This document shows, piece by piece, positions 1 to 11,850 of a stretch of DNA of 64,000 nucleotides (its first letter is position 1; every line of letters starts with the position of its first letter). The stretch lies in the NCBI RefSeq assembly GCF_020283565.1, contig NC_060061.1, positions 42,569,362 through 42,633,361 of the forward strand. The letters are read 5' to 3'. A program made the position numbers and the translations under genes. The stretch is from Trifolium pratense. Lineage: Eukaryota; Streptophyta; Magnoliopsida; Fabales; Fabaceae. Under the pieces are notes generated by a model that saw only the letters and a program-made list of their open reading frames with translations, searched no databases and was not told where the DNA came from.

Positions 1-1092
1 ACACAAAGAGGATCAACTATATTTGTAATTTTGATACACAAAAAAAATATGGAATCACCCAATAAAACTTATGAATTATGCAACATCAAAATTAAGAAAA
101 ATAGGGTAAACATATGAAAATGTATTTGTAAAAGAACTGCTTGGTATTTCTCATTGTATTCATCGATCAGTATATGCATTTGGATCTTTTGACACTTTTA
201 TCCTTTAACTCAAATCAGTTGAACTATCCATCTTATAATTTTATTGTGTCATTTGATAATCACTTGACATATAATATAAGCAGGGCCGTTCCGAGCAATT
301 TGGAGGCCCGATACCAAATATTAAAAATGACCGACTTAATAATAGAAAAACACAGAATAATACTCATTTAAATTGTAAATAACATCAATAACATAAAAAG
401 TAGTCTCCCTTATAACTAATATACAAAATATTTATATTTTAATTAATAACAACAAAATATCTTCTAGCTAAAAGCACATTCCTTCTAGTAATGAGACGAA
501 AAGGAGAAGATACATGCATTTTGTTTTTGTTTGAGCCATGACAAACCATTTTTTGTTTATTTTATGTGTCTGAAAATTTGACATGGCCACTTTAAATTTG
601 GGGAACAAAAATAGATTATAAAAGTATTAGAACTACTACCATATAAAAATATTTTTGAAGCCCCTAAATAATAGAGCCCCGACACCTTAGGGCACCATGC
701 ACACCCTAAGTCTTCGTTTGGTTCTATGGAAATAAAGTATGAGAAAAAAAATTACGCAAATCAATGCATGAATTTAGACTATCTTTAGTCCAAGTTCATG
801 CATTGATTTGCGTAATTTTCTTTCTTCTCACTTTCTTTTCATAGAACCAAACAGAGGCCGCCCCCGAATATAAGGTATGGAGAATTACACGTGTTATATT
901 GTATCATTTTATTGAAAGGATCAAACCAATATTTCGATGACAAGTTAAAATAAACCACCTAAATATGATGACAAATTGAACCAATATTTTTGTGTACAGT
1001 TGGATGGCAAATCCTAATATACACAAATAAAAATTACGTATAATTTTAGAGATTAACTTTTTTGTCACTCCTTCTAAAACTAGCAATTGGCT
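1..1092. repeat. Repeat copy A (long tandem duplication)
   Basis: Bases 1-1092 are repeated almost letter for letter at 3168-4261 (offset 3167, shifting to 3171 after a 4-base insertion near 4023). A more diverged copy lies at 1326-2671. Copy A departs from the other two just after the motif TAGCAATTGGCTAAT. The small open frames inside (for example 141-371) are identical between copies A and C only because the DNA is, and they resemble no known protein. A foldback MITE sits at 712-853. The unit is non-coding, probably part of a DNA transposon or satellite-like duplication of unknown class. Confidence 0.85.
712..853. mobile_element. Foldback MITE, copy in repeat A
   Basis: Terminal inverted repeat: TCGTTTGGTTCTATGGAAA at the left and its near complement ending CATAGAAACCAAAC-like (CATAGAACCAAAC) at the right. 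The two arms meet around ATGCATGAATTTAGACTA. Orthologous copies lie at 2004-2149 and 3879-4020. The target site duplication is not clear, so the superfamily is unassigned. Confidence 0.7.
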
Positions 1093-1325
1093 AATAAAAA
1101 ACTACAATATAAAAGTGGAGGAAAAACAAATTAGGTTTTGGGTTTGCTTGTGTATACAAACTTATAATATAAGAGATAAGTATTTATATTTAGGGACATA
1201 TATTACAGGGGTTAATCACAATTTTTGAATGAATCTTTATATTACAGGGGGTAATCACAATTTTTTTTTTACAGGGGGTAATGCAAAATTCGTCCATTTT
1301 GCAGGGGGGTAAAACCCTATTTACC
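1093..1325. other. Spacer between repeat copies A and B
   Basis: This stretch is absent from copies B and C. It contains three repeats of a motif around ACAGGGGGTAATCACAATTT (near 1206, 1245 and 1272) and a final GGGGGGTAAAACCC. No coding potential is visible. Confidence 0.5.
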
Positions 1326-2671
1326 CCAAAAAAAATATGGAATCACCCGATACAACTTATGAATTATGCAACATCAAAATTAAGAAAAATAGGGTAAACA
1401 TATGAAAATGTATTTGTAAAAGAACTGCTTGGTATTTCATATTGTATTCATCGATCATTATATGAATTTGGATCTTATGACACTTTTAACCTTTAACCCA
1501 AATCAGTTGAACTATCTATCTTATAATTTTATTGTGTCATTTGATAATCATTTGACATATAATATAAGCATGGCTGTTCCGGGCAATTTGGAGGCCCAAC
1601 ACTAAATATTAAAAATGACCGACTTAATAATAGAAAAACGCAAAGAATAATACTCGTTTAAATTGTAAATAACATCAATAACATAAAAAGTAGTCTCCCT
1701 TATAACTAATATACAAAATATTTATATTTTAATTAATAACAACAAAATATCTTCTAGCTAAAAGAACATTCCTTCTAGTAATGAGATGAAAAGGAGAAGA
1801 TACATGCATTTTTATTTGTGTTTGAGCCATATGACAAAACATTTTTTGTTTATTTTATGTGTCCGAAAATTTGACATGGCCACTTTAAATTTGGGGAACA
1901 AAAATAGATTATAAAAGTATTAGAACTACTACCATATAAAAATATTTTTGAAGCCCCTAAATAATAGAGCCCCGACACCTTAGGGCACCATGCACACTCT
2001 AAGCCCTCGTTTGGTTCTATGGAAAGAAAGTAGGAGGAAAAAAATTACGCAAACCAATGCATGAATTTAGACTATTTTTAGTGCAAGTTCATGCATTGAT
2101 TTGTGTAATTTTCTTTCCTCCCACTTTATTTCCATAGAACCAAATAGAGACCGTCCCCGAATATTAGGTATGGAGAATTACACTGTTATATTGTATCATT
2201 TTATTGAAAGGATCAAACCAATATTTCGATGACAAGTTAAAATAAACCACCTAAATATGATGACAAATTGAACCAATATTTTTGTGTACAGTTGGATGGC
2301 AAATGCTAATACACAAATAAAACTTACGTATAATTTTAGAGATTAACTTTTTTGTCACTCCTTCTAAAACTAGCAATTGGCTAATCCAGAAGAATAAAGA
2401 ATTCACTTGATGTATGTGGAAAGATATAGAAGCATCTTTGGTTATGATCATTATGTTCCAATTTGTACATTACTCATTGGTTGAAATTCTTTATCAATTT
2501 GTTCTTGTCCGCTACGGACTTCGTACTCTACCAAGTCATTTCAATCAGCATTTAGAGAGATTTATTTTTCCACCCAATCACCTTCTTGTGCCTCCTTTTA
2601 GTTTTTTATTCTACTCTTCTGCTGTTAAGTAGTAGATGTGTAAAATATTAAAATTTTCATATTAAAATTTT
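1326..2671. repeat. Repeat copy B
   Basis: Diverged copy of the same unit as 1-1092 and 3168-4545, extending to the CATATTAAAA motif. It shares its 3' part (2375-2671) with copy C, including the stretch that copy A lacks. A foldback MITE lies at 2004-2149. Small open frames such as 2414-2632 are conserved in copy C only as DNA. Confidence 0.8.
2004..2149. mobile_element. Foldback MITE, copy in repeat B
   Basis: Same element as 712-853: CTCGTTTGGTTCTATGGAAA at the left, TTTCCATAGAACCAAATAG at the right, and complementary arms that converge around 2070. Confidence 0.7.
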
Positions 2672-3173
2672 CATGAACAACACGCCATTCTCCAATTAAA
2701 TGAGCAGCAGTTGTCGCAACACCCTTCGTCGTGTCTTTGACGCCGTTCCACACCCAATTGTTTCTGTTATGCCATATGCTCCAAGCAATTGTAGCAACAA
2801 TGCCTGCAATATCATCTGTCTCGATAACCCCACCCAATCCAGCTTCATTCCACACTTGTCTACTCTCACTACATCCAAAAAACACGTGCCAATCATCCTC
2901 CGTATTATTTACGCACAATGCACATTCACTTGGACACGGCACATACCTTTCCCGTAACCGGAGTCGAGTTGGCAGACAATCACGATACACTCTCCAAAGT
3001 AAGTGTTTTGTCTTTGGGGGTGCCCTGCTTTGCCAAAGAGCTCCCCAATCGCCTTCCAAAGTGTAATTATTATTCACCGACTTATTCTTGATGTAGTGTA
3101 TGTATCCGGATTTTACTGTGTAGACTCCATGGTTCTCATATTGCCACACTAGGTGATCCTCTTTGATACACAA
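2672..3173 (-). pseudogene. LINE reverse transcriptase zinc-binding (zf-RVT) fragment
   Basis: The minus strand encodes about 180 residues typical of the C-terminal zinc-binding region of plant non-LTR retrotransposon polyproteins. Visible elements are a VKSGY start, WGALWQSRAPPKTKHLLWR, a CPSECALC cysteine pair, then DDWHVFFGC and IWHNRN. The reverse transcriptase core is missing, so this is a dead fragment. It lies between repeat copies B and C. The left edge of the window starts with the same bases that follow it at 3168, so the fragment is probably part of the tandem duplicated unit. No poly-A tail or target duplication was found. Confidence 0.8.
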
Positions 3174-4545
3174 AGAGGATCAACTATATTTGTAATTTTG
3201 ATACACAAAAAAAATATGGAATCACCCAATAAAACTTATGAATTATGCAACATCAAAATTAAGAAAAATAGGGTAAACATATGAAAATGTATTTGTAAAA
3301 GAACTGCTTGGTATTTCTCATTGTATTCATCGATCAGTATATGCATTTGGATCTTTTGACACTTTTATCCTTTAACTCAAATCAGTTGAACTATCCATCT
3401 TATAATTTTATTGTGTCATTTGATAATCACTTGACATATAATATAAGCAGGGCCGTTCCGAGCAATTTGGAGGCCCGATACCAAATATTAAAAATGACCG
3501 ACTTAATAATAGAAAAACACAGAATAATACTCATTTAAATTGTAAATAACATCAATAACATAAAAAGTAGTCTCCCTTATAACTAATATACAAAATATTT
3601 ATATTTTAATTAATAACAACAAAATATCTTCTAGCTAAAAGCACATTCCTTCTAGTAATGAGACGAAAAGGAGAAGATACATGCATTTTGTTTTTGTTTG
3701 AGCCATGACAAACCATTTTTTGTTTATTTTATGTGTCTGAAAATTTGACATGGCCACTTTAAATTTGGGGAACAAAAATAGATTATAAAAGTATTAGAAC
3801 TACTACCATATAAAAATATTTTTGAAGCTCCTAAATAATAGAGCCCCGACACCTTAGGGCACCATGCACACCCTAAGTCTTCGTTTGGTTCTATGGAAAT
3901 AAAGTATGAGAAAAAAAATTACGCAAATCAATGCATGAATTTAGACTATCTTTAGTCCAAGTTCATGCATTGATTTGCGTAATTTTCTTTCTTCTCACTT
4001 TCTTTTCATAGAACCAAACAGATCGAGGCCGCCCCCGAATATAAGGTATGGAGAATTACACGTGTTATATTGTATCATTTTATTGAAAGGATCAAACCAA
4101 TATTTCGATGACAAGTTAAAATAAACCACCTAAATATGATGACAAATTGAACCAATATTTTTGTGTACAGTTGGATGGCAAATCCTAATATACACAAATA
4201 AAAATTACGTATAATTTTAGAGATTAACTTTTTTGTCACTCCTTCTAAAACTAGCAATTGGCTAATCCAGAAGAATAAAGAATTCACTTGATGTATGTGG
4301 AAAGATATAGAAGCATCTTTGGTTATGATCATTATGTTCCAATTTGTACATTACTCATTGGTTGAAATTCTTTATCAATTTGTTCTTGTCCGCTACGGAC
4401 TTCGTACTCTACCAAGTCATTTCAATCAGCATTTAGAGAGATTTATTTTTCCACCCAATCACCTTCTTGTGCCTCCTTTTAATTTTTTTATTCTACTCTT
4501 CTGTTATTAAGTAGTAGGCGTGTAAAATATTAAAATTTTCATATT
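3168..4545. repeat. Repeat copy C
   Basis: Nearly identical to 1-1092 over its first 1.09 kb, then follows copy B up to the CATATTAAAA motif. It is the only copy showing both halves in one piece. It contains a foldback MITE at 3879-4020. Confidence 0.85.
3879..4020. mobile_element. Foldback MITE, copy in repeat C
   Basis: Same element and position as in copies A and B. TIR TCGTTTGGTTCTATGG pairs with CATAGAACCAAACA. Confidence 0.7.
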
Positions 4546-4776
4546 AAAATGATGTTTTTTCTTTCAAATATTTCATTTTTATAATGTCCGCTACTTAAAT
4601 AATAAACATGGATATTTTAATAATTTTATAGTGGGTTTCTTGAAGAAACTCTTATTTCTCATAAGAAACTCTCAATTCTGACTATGATTCATATTCATAT
4701 AAGATATTAGAACCAAGTTGTCTCGGTTTATTTTTTCTGAAGGACTAAACAAAAATTTTATATTTTTGGAGACTAA

Positions 4777-5853
4777 GGGGGGTGTATTGGATTAAGATTT
4801 CACAAGACAATTTTAGGAAAAAAAATCTTGAAGATTTTAAAAGACTTTGTGAGATTGTATTGATTTTATGAGATTTTAGAAGACTTTTTTGAATGACTTT
4901 TTCAATCAAGATTCTTAACACAAGAATTTGTTAGACTTTATGACACAGACTTTTGAGATTTTGAAGTACTTTATAGACTTTTAAGATTTAAATGAGTCAA
5001 TAAATTCGATATAAATTCCTTCTAAAATAATAATGAATCAATCAATGAAAATTAATTTTTCCTTAAAAAAATCAACAATCATTAATATAATAAAAAAAAT
5101 CAATGAATAAAATTCTACCAAACAAAATCAATGAATAAACAAAAAAACAATTTATACAAAATTGTGTATAAATTGCCGTAAAAAGTATGAAAATAAATAA
5201 ATAATGTGTTTAGGAAGTTGCCGTAAAAAGTATGAAAAGCTAAACAAAATGACAAAATTTGTTTGTGGTTAAAATTTTATTTATACATTTGTGGTTAAAA
5301 AAAATATGACGAACAAGGTTCTGTTGTTATTGTTGAAACATGTTGTTGTATATATTTTCAATGTCTATATCTTATAATGAATCGTGACACTATCTATGGT
5401 AGCAGGACCACCATGAAGAGGAAACGTGATAGAGAGGTAGGGAGAAAATATAAGTGATTATAAAAAACATGAGATAATCAGGAAACATGAAATAGAAATA
5501 TGAGGAAAGGTGAAAGAAATAAAAAAAAATGAGAATCCATCAAAATCTCATGATATGAGGAAAGACTTTTTGTAGCTCAAAATTTACTAAAAAGTCCATC
5601 AAAATCCATTCAAATCCTATTTTTTAAACAATCCATCGAAATTAGAATACTTTTGAATACCACAAGACTTTTTGTAAGTTGTAAAGAGTCTTGATTGAAT
5701 ACCACTAGACTTTTTTAAAGTCTTTTAAAATCCTAATTGAATACCACTAGAATTTTTTAAAGTCTTTTAAAATCCTAATTGAATACCACAGGATTTTGTC
5801 AACATAAAAAAGTCTTTTAAAATCCATTGAAATCCTAATTGAATACACCCCCC
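4777..5853. mobile_element. Tourist-like (PIF/Harbinger) TIR element
   Basis: The ends are GGGGGGTGTATTGGATTAAG at the left and AATTGAATACACCCCCC at the right, an inverted match. The flanks are CTAA before and TAAA after, giving a TAA 3-bp duplication as expected for PIF/Harbinger elements. The interior has no transposase frame. Near the right end (about 5645-5830) a 40-60 bp unit containing TTTTAAAATCCTAATTGAAT is repeated three or four times. Confidence 0.65.
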
Positions 5854-6426
5854 TAAAATTGAGTCTCAAATTTTCAAATTTTATGTACCAGAATAAATCT
5901 TGGATTTGGATTCCCTACATTTGATCTCCCTAAATTCATCTGCATTCAACCAAAATTTAACTACGAAAGAAAATTGGTTAAAAAAAAAACTAAGAAAAAT
6001 ATGGCATATGTAAGTACATTGATTTATGTTTGTGTGTTAACTTTGTGTTAGATTTGCTAAATGTTAGATCACAAACTTGTATGTGTGTCTCAGACAAATC
6101 TAGTACTTAGTGTACTGCAGTACATTGTTCAAATGCCTGTTTGCTCTATATATTAGACTTTCTACAATTTGTTAAGAATGCAGAAATAATTGAGTAATCA
6201 TACATATATAAATATATATTGCTTTCAATAAAATTGTAAGCATGCATCAAATAAAAATACATAAGATATGAAATTCTTACAACTGAAAATTCTTAAATGA
6301 TTGAGACAAAACAAGACAAACAAAAATTTCATGTCAAAAAGCTGTTGGTCTTTCATCCATCACATGTCTTCTTGCCACATATCAATGGAGGGACTTTAGG
6401 GAAACCAACAAACAACGAAGATGACT
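5854..6426. other. Non-coding 3' flank of the NOP53 gene
   Basis: AT-rich. The last roughly 130 bases before 6427 are likely 3' UTR of the minus-strand gene. No other gene is seen. Confidence 0.4.
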
Positions 6427-7249
6427 CTACCTGTACAATGCATAATCATAATACAATTAGTGCTTTAACATTTCAAAATACAATCCAATAAAATACAGTA
6501 TACCAATATGGAAGGAAATTAATTTGGCAGCAATTTCCATCGGCAAAAAGATAGTGTCTTTGGTGTCTATAGGGAAGATATGAAAATTGATTTTTCCTTC
6601 AATGATTTGACTGGAAGTGGCTTTTATTAGTTTGAAAAAAATTATACTTCAGAGTATAAATACAAAGCAGAAGACGGCGCCAACTTAAAGTTTGAACTAA
6701 CCTGTTTCTCCTGGGTTTTGGAACAATCAACCCTCTCTTCTCTATGCTTTTATACCGGTCCTTTAGAAGGGTGCAACAACCCTACATGTACACCAATAAA
6801 AGTAGGAAAACTTATTGCATGTTTAAATAAAGAATCAATAATTTTATCAAAATATAATTTACAAGTCTACCTTAAGCTTTCGGATCGATCCATTTATCTC
6901 TTCGCTTAATAGAACTTGAACGGGAGCAGGCTGAAACCTGTTACAATAATGGAATTGATGTTAAACAAATTTTGTTGTAGAAATGGAGTAATTCACTAGA
7001 ACGTTACACTAAAAATCGAACAACTACACCTGTTCCCATAAATATGACAAAGGAAGCACAAAAAAGACTGCTTACTTGTGCTTTCCTAAGCGGGGTGGAC
7101 ATGCTTTTAACTTCTCTTGTTTAGCAACTTGTCGCCTCAGATGTCTTCTCTTTTTTTCCTTATCTTCATGCTTAATTTCCTGAAAGATTTTTGGGATGCT
7201 GCATCCAGAAGAACCAGAGATGCGTAAATATCATCTCATATTTTAGTAG

Positions 7250-7288
<39 letters not shown>

Positions 7289-9710
7289 AAGTGAGGGAGG
7301 ATGAGAGAATGGTCATATTACCTATCAATTTCTTTCGACAAAATCTTCAGCTTCTTTGCTTCAGCTTCTTTTCTCAATTGTTCTCTGCGCCGAACTCTCT
7401 TATTCAACTCAACTCTAGTCACTTTTTTTGTTTTAACCGGCCTGTCCCATAGTGATTCAAACAATACAAATACATCAGATGTTTAGACATTATTGGGTTT
7501 AGAAAATAATAAGCTGCAGAATTATATGATTGAATATATTATTTACAAACAGATCAAGTGGAGCTATTTTCCAGTATTCAAAATGAAATTGAGACATCAA
7601 AATGAAATTTGACATTCACATCCTTCTTTCAAAAGAAGAATAGCGGCCACGGGGTCTTCATAAATAAAAAATTAGACAACTAAGAAGTTTAATTTAACAT
7701 TAGCCATCAACATGCATTTGCATGTCTTAATTCAAATTATACACGAAAGCTTGAGCAGAAAAGAACAACGAAAGAGTTTGAATGTTATTTATTTAACCTG
7801 ATTGGTAGTGTAAACAGTTATAAAAAACTGGGCAAAAATATCATTAAGAAAGTGTTTAAACTGAGGCTAACTAAGGTTATGATAGTCTTACTTTTTCTCT
7901 GACGCAGCATCTCCATTTTCCCCATCATTGTCATTATCACCTTCATCATCCTCACTCCCATCATCCACATCAAGAAAATACATCTGACCAAAAAGCAAGG
8001 TTACTGAATAAGCAAGAATAGAGACTCGAGACATAAATTCACATATCAACAGCTTCATAAATCATAAATGGGGAAAACTTTTCACAAGTACAGTATTTAC
8101 ATTTACATATTACATATATTGAAAACAATGAGACTCACATCTTCTTCGGAAATGAGTTCTCCAGGAACAGTTAAAGGCACCGGTTCAGGGCCCAATTCAT
8201 TTTTGTAGACTTTAATCATTTCTTCCGCAACAGCAGTAGCTAATGTATCCTGATTAAACAATAAAGTTGTTAAATTTCTTCACCATAAATCATAACAAGA
8301 CAAATATCCCTAACAGAAAAGGAACAATAATTTCTCTAAAAAAACTACCTGATGACTTTCATGTGTAGGATTAAATGAGCATCCTGGAGGATCAACCTCA
8401 ACTGCTGGAATATGAGCAGGCTTTGACATCTGTAAATCAGGCAGCAATGATATTATCAATATCAACTGAAACACTAAATGTGCAGCAACAATGAAATGGA
8501 TTAAGATACTCTAATGCAATAATGTGTACCTTTTTCACCTTCTTGTTTTCCTCATCTGCATGACAATATAAAAGAATCATAAGGTTAACATCCCATTAAT
8601 TTATTATTAACCAAAAGTATACTAAATGCTTTAGAATAAGTACCTTTATCACCCCACATATCAAACACGTCAGATTCTAACTCTGAAGCATCCTGATATA
8701 GATTATTTAAGGTTAAAATAATCAATAAACAAATTTAAAAGAGATTTGTGATGAAAAGAAAAAAGGAGTAATTGCCCCATTTTGTAAAAAAATTCAAATA
8801 TGATTGCAACTGAGAACATTATACATCCTTGCTGTATTATCGAACAACTTACTGACCTTATTACTATCTTGATTGGCAACTAAACTTTTAGGCACCACTT
8901 TCCGGTTTTTCAAACGTTTCTTTAGAGTAGAAGATGGCACTGGCTTAACAAACTGGTTTTTTTCTAACACGCTATCAACCCGAAGCACTTTTTCTCTATG
9001 CTTTTCAATCTTCTTCTTTACAGCAAGATCTAGCCATATGAAATTTCACATAAGTTCACATCCAAGGATTAATAATAATGCAAATTCAGGTTAATTTTTT
9101 CTACAAATACAGCAATCTCCAACCAACAAACCAAGCAGGAACTAGAAACACAGTTAATTATAACTCATCATCATCTTCCACAACAACATAAAAAAAGCCT
9201 TATCCCACTAAGTGAAGTTGGCTACATGGATCAAACTGCACCATAATGTTCTATCATGTAGCATGTTTCTATTTAACTCATTAATCTAATTCTTCATCTT
9301 CCACATAAACTAAAATTATAAATCTTTCATGGAAATACACATACATCTACAGTAAGTCAGCTTCCACATAAAGGCCTAGTTTGGATGAACAATTTAACTA
9401 AGAGCCCGTTTGGATTGACTTATTTTTGAACTTATGTGAAACAGCTTATGCAAATAAATAAGCTTTTATGTATTATTGTAAGTTTTTCAAGGAAAGACAC
9501 AATTTTTGTTAGTGAAAACTAAGGAATAAACAAAAAAGTTTATTTATTTGCATAAGCTATTTTAATAAGCTCAAAAATAAGCCAAATTCAAACGGGCCCA
9601 AATAAGCACTTATCATATAAGCTATTTCTATAACAAAACATCAAAGAGAGTCAAACTGATTTCATACAAATTATAAATTTTTTCATAAGCTATCTTAGAT
9701 AGTAAAATAT

Positions 9711-9779
<69 letters not shown>

Positions 9780-10193
9780 AAACCGCCGTGGACGTGCTAA
9801 AGCCACTAGATAAAAGCTCGAAAAATTCAATCCAAACAGTTAATGCCACTAGGTAAGCTCAAATAATCCAATCTAAACTAAAAATGGCTTTCATATACAA
9901 GCTTATGTAATCGATTACAAAACAAATAATCATCATATAAATTACAAGTCCATAGTAACAACATCTTGAGCTAATTAAAAACCTAATTTACTAAAAATGA
10001 CAACAATAATGATAAAATTTGTACCTTTGGATTTGTCCTCAAAAAAGAGAGAATGACTTTCAAGTGCTTGAACAGAACCACCAGAAAGAGCATCTTTTGT
10101 TGATTTCTCAAAGAAATCTTCAATTTCTTCAGTGCTTATGTTAGTTCTCCATTCTTTCTTACCCTTCCTTGAACTCTTCGATTTTTTCCCCAT
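6427..10193 (-). CDS. NOP53: NOP53/GLTSCR2-family ribosome biogenesis protein (12 exons)
   Basis: Nucleolar factor family that helps process the 3' end of 5.8S rRNA and recruits the RNA exosome to pre-60S particles; the Arabidopsis member is SMO4. Exons on minus: 10025-10193, 8857-9029, 8644-8692, 8530-8555, 8349-8429, 8139-8249, 7892-7983, 7322-7441, 7076-7198, 6871-6937, 6702-6781, 6427-6430. They sum to 1095 nt (364 residues) and all junctions keep phase with GT-AG borders. Recognised blocks: N-terminal MGKKSKSSRKGKKEWR, IEDFFEKSTKDALSGG, EKHREKVLRVDSVL, PVPSSTLKK, an acidic run (about residues 235-260), a basic coiled-coil stretch (RRREQLRKEAEAKKLKIL), QVAKQEKLKACPPRLGKHK and PAPVQVLLSEEINGSIRKL near the end. 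The last exon adds only the stop codon, so the exact C-terminus is the least certain part. Intron 1 is about 1 kb and holds a foldback element and a long CT microsatellite. The gene looks intact. Confidence 0.9.
7252..7283. repeat. GA microsatellite in a NOP53 intron
   Basis: About 16 GA dinucleotides, lying in the intron between exons 8 and 9. On the coding strand it forms a long CT pyrimidine tract about 55-85 bases upstream of the 3' splice site at 7199. Confidence 0.9.
9403..9600. mobile_element. Foldback MITE in NOP53 intron 1
   Basis: Inverted ends: GCCCGTTTGGATTGACTTAT at the left and AAATTCAAACGGGC at the right, with further complementarity inward (AAGCTCAAAAATAAG). There is no coding capacity. 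The element type resembles the larger one in the first permease gene at 16631-17219. Confidence 0.65.
9712..9779. repeat. CT microsatellite in NOP53 intron 1
   Basis: Nearly uninterrupted CT dinucleotides over about 68 bases, with one TTT interruption close to the right end. Confidence 0.95.
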
Positions 10194-10350
10194 TTCTGAT
10201 TCAACGATTTGACGAGAGAGAGAGAGAGAGTCGAAAGGGAACGGAAAATTTGAGAAAAGGCGGTGGTTTTAGGGTTGGTTGGGAGAAGTAGATAGTCACT
10301 CACTCACTGTGTTGTTGACTTGAGTGGTGGGCTGAGTCATCAAGGCCCAT
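10194..10350 (-). promoter_or_regulatory. NOP53 upstream region with telo-box and site II motifs
   Basis: Read on the gene strand, AACCCTAA lies at 10276-10269, about 80 bases upstream of the ATG. This is the core of the plant telo-box. A site II element, TGGGCC, lies at 10349-10344, and TGGGCT is present on the opposite strand at 10328-10333. This pairing is well known in plant ribosomal protein and ribosome biogenesis promoters, which fits the gene. A GA repeat at 10213-10230 lies in the likely 5' UTR. The transcription start is not determined. Confidence 0.6.
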
Positions 10351-10399
10351 TTATCCAATGAGGAGAAGAGAATTTCTTTTCGCACCTCCTATTGGTTTC

Positions 10400-11195
10400 A
10401 ATTATATATCCCCTCGTTATTTAACTTGTGAGTGTGTAATACAATAAATAAAGTGGTTAGAATATTTGGTCTGTGGTAACAATAAATGGTCTTTGATCGG
10501 AATCGGAGTGGTTTTTACATGACATCAATCAATCAATCACATGTATTCAAAAATTTTATAAATTCAAACTTTTCTTTTATCTCATTCTCATTTGTCTTAG
10601 TTATTTTGTTTAGTTTTCTTTTTCTTCGTTATTTCAAGCCTAAACGATCGTATAGTGCATTATCAAAAAAATAAAAAATAAACGATTGTATAGTGCGGTG
10701 TCAGTTGGTCATAACGATTTTATCTATCATCCTTAGTGATAGTGATTGAGAGTATTATGCTAATCCACGATAGACTTTTTGGGGTCTACGAGGATTGTTA
10801 TGACTAACGGGGAGGGGGATTACTGAATGTTGCATCCCCCAAAAGTGGCAATTTGACCTCCATCATCTTGCACTCCTAGATGGAGATGTCAATGACGAAT
10901 ACGTCTTTATCACTATTATTATACTTTTGATTATTTTCTTGTTAGTTTATTTTACGTTGTAATAAACATAGTTGATAGTTCAATGTAATTTTTCTTTCTA
11001 TTGTAATGAAATCAATAAACAATATTCATATTCAATCTGCAATTACTTTGCTGATATTTTTGCTGGTTTTTGACATCAACCTTAGGTTTTTTTTTGTTCT
11101 TTTCTTGGTTTTATATCAACTATAATAACAAAAAAATAAATAAATAAATAAATTTTTTAGTGTTGTTGAATATATTGTTGTGTTGTTGCGGTTTG
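10400..11195. other. Intergenic DNA without recognisable gene
   Basis: AT-rich sequence with no convincing coding frame. Short open frames (for example 10486-10674) are low complexity. Confidence 0.4.
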
Positions 11196-11201
11196 TTTGA
11201 A

Positions 11202-11273
11202 GTCCCACATTGCTTAGGTTCCCGAGAGGTGTATAAATATGTGAGGACAACCTCACCCTTTGAGCTAGCTTTT
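11202..11273 (+). promoter_or_regulatory. snRNA-type promoter motif pair (USE plus TATA) in a repeat
   Basis: GTCCCACATTG at 11202-11212 differs by one base from the plant upstream sequence element of U-snRNA genes (RTCCCACATCG). TATAAATA follows at 11232-11239, 19 bases downstream. Just after it, GTGAGG and CCTCAC (11241-11256) form a perfect six-pair stem with an ACAA loop, and a TTTT run is at 11270-11273. No snRNA sequence follows, so this is probably a dispersed repeat carrying a promoter-like module rather than an RNA gene. Confidence 0.35.
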
Positions 11274-11850
11274 GAGATGAGATCCTATTCCCAGCATATT
11301 TAACAAGTGTTATAGTAGTTTGCTACTTAGCGAAATGTTCCATAATGGTTCTTAAGACAACTTGTGAATTGTACCAGTACAAAAAACTTGACGTGAGGAA
11401 AATGAAAAGTATGAGAAATTGAATGAGGAACATTTTTTTTTTTTTTTTGATAAAGAATGAGGAAGGTTTTAGATTGACATTACTTTTGTATTCAGCTCAA
11501 TGTGATATTTGTGGAGTCTCTTCATACTTGGATTGTGTGTTGGAAACAAGATTTCTTAAAAAATGGAGTGATTTTGGAGGATTTGGAGTGGAGGAAACAT
11601 GTTGGTTTGAGCCTTTGAGGCCTCACAATTCAATTGGTTTTACGTAACATGTTCAATTTTTAAATACATGAATTTTGAGTGATATTTGAACTGATCAAGT
11701 CTTAGTGTGCAAATTAACTCCCAAATCCATGGAAAAAGTGGAACATCTGGTGGTAAACAAACAATGTTGGGAAGAGGAGCAAAGTGGGAAAATGGTTTGA
11801 TATTGCTTTTCTCTTTGAATTTTGTCACTACCTCTATAAACTGGTTTCTG

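Noticed and set aside
141..3538. Identical 76-codon open frames at 141-371 and 3308-3538
   Set aside because: Identity comes from the duplicated DNA; copy B breaks the frame and there is no protein family resemblance.
5645..5830. Regularly spaced TTTTAAAATCCTAATTGAAT repeats considered as a CRISPR-like array
   Set aside because: This is a plant nuclear sequence; the units are adjacent imperfect tandem repeats at the end of a TIR element, with no distinct spacers.
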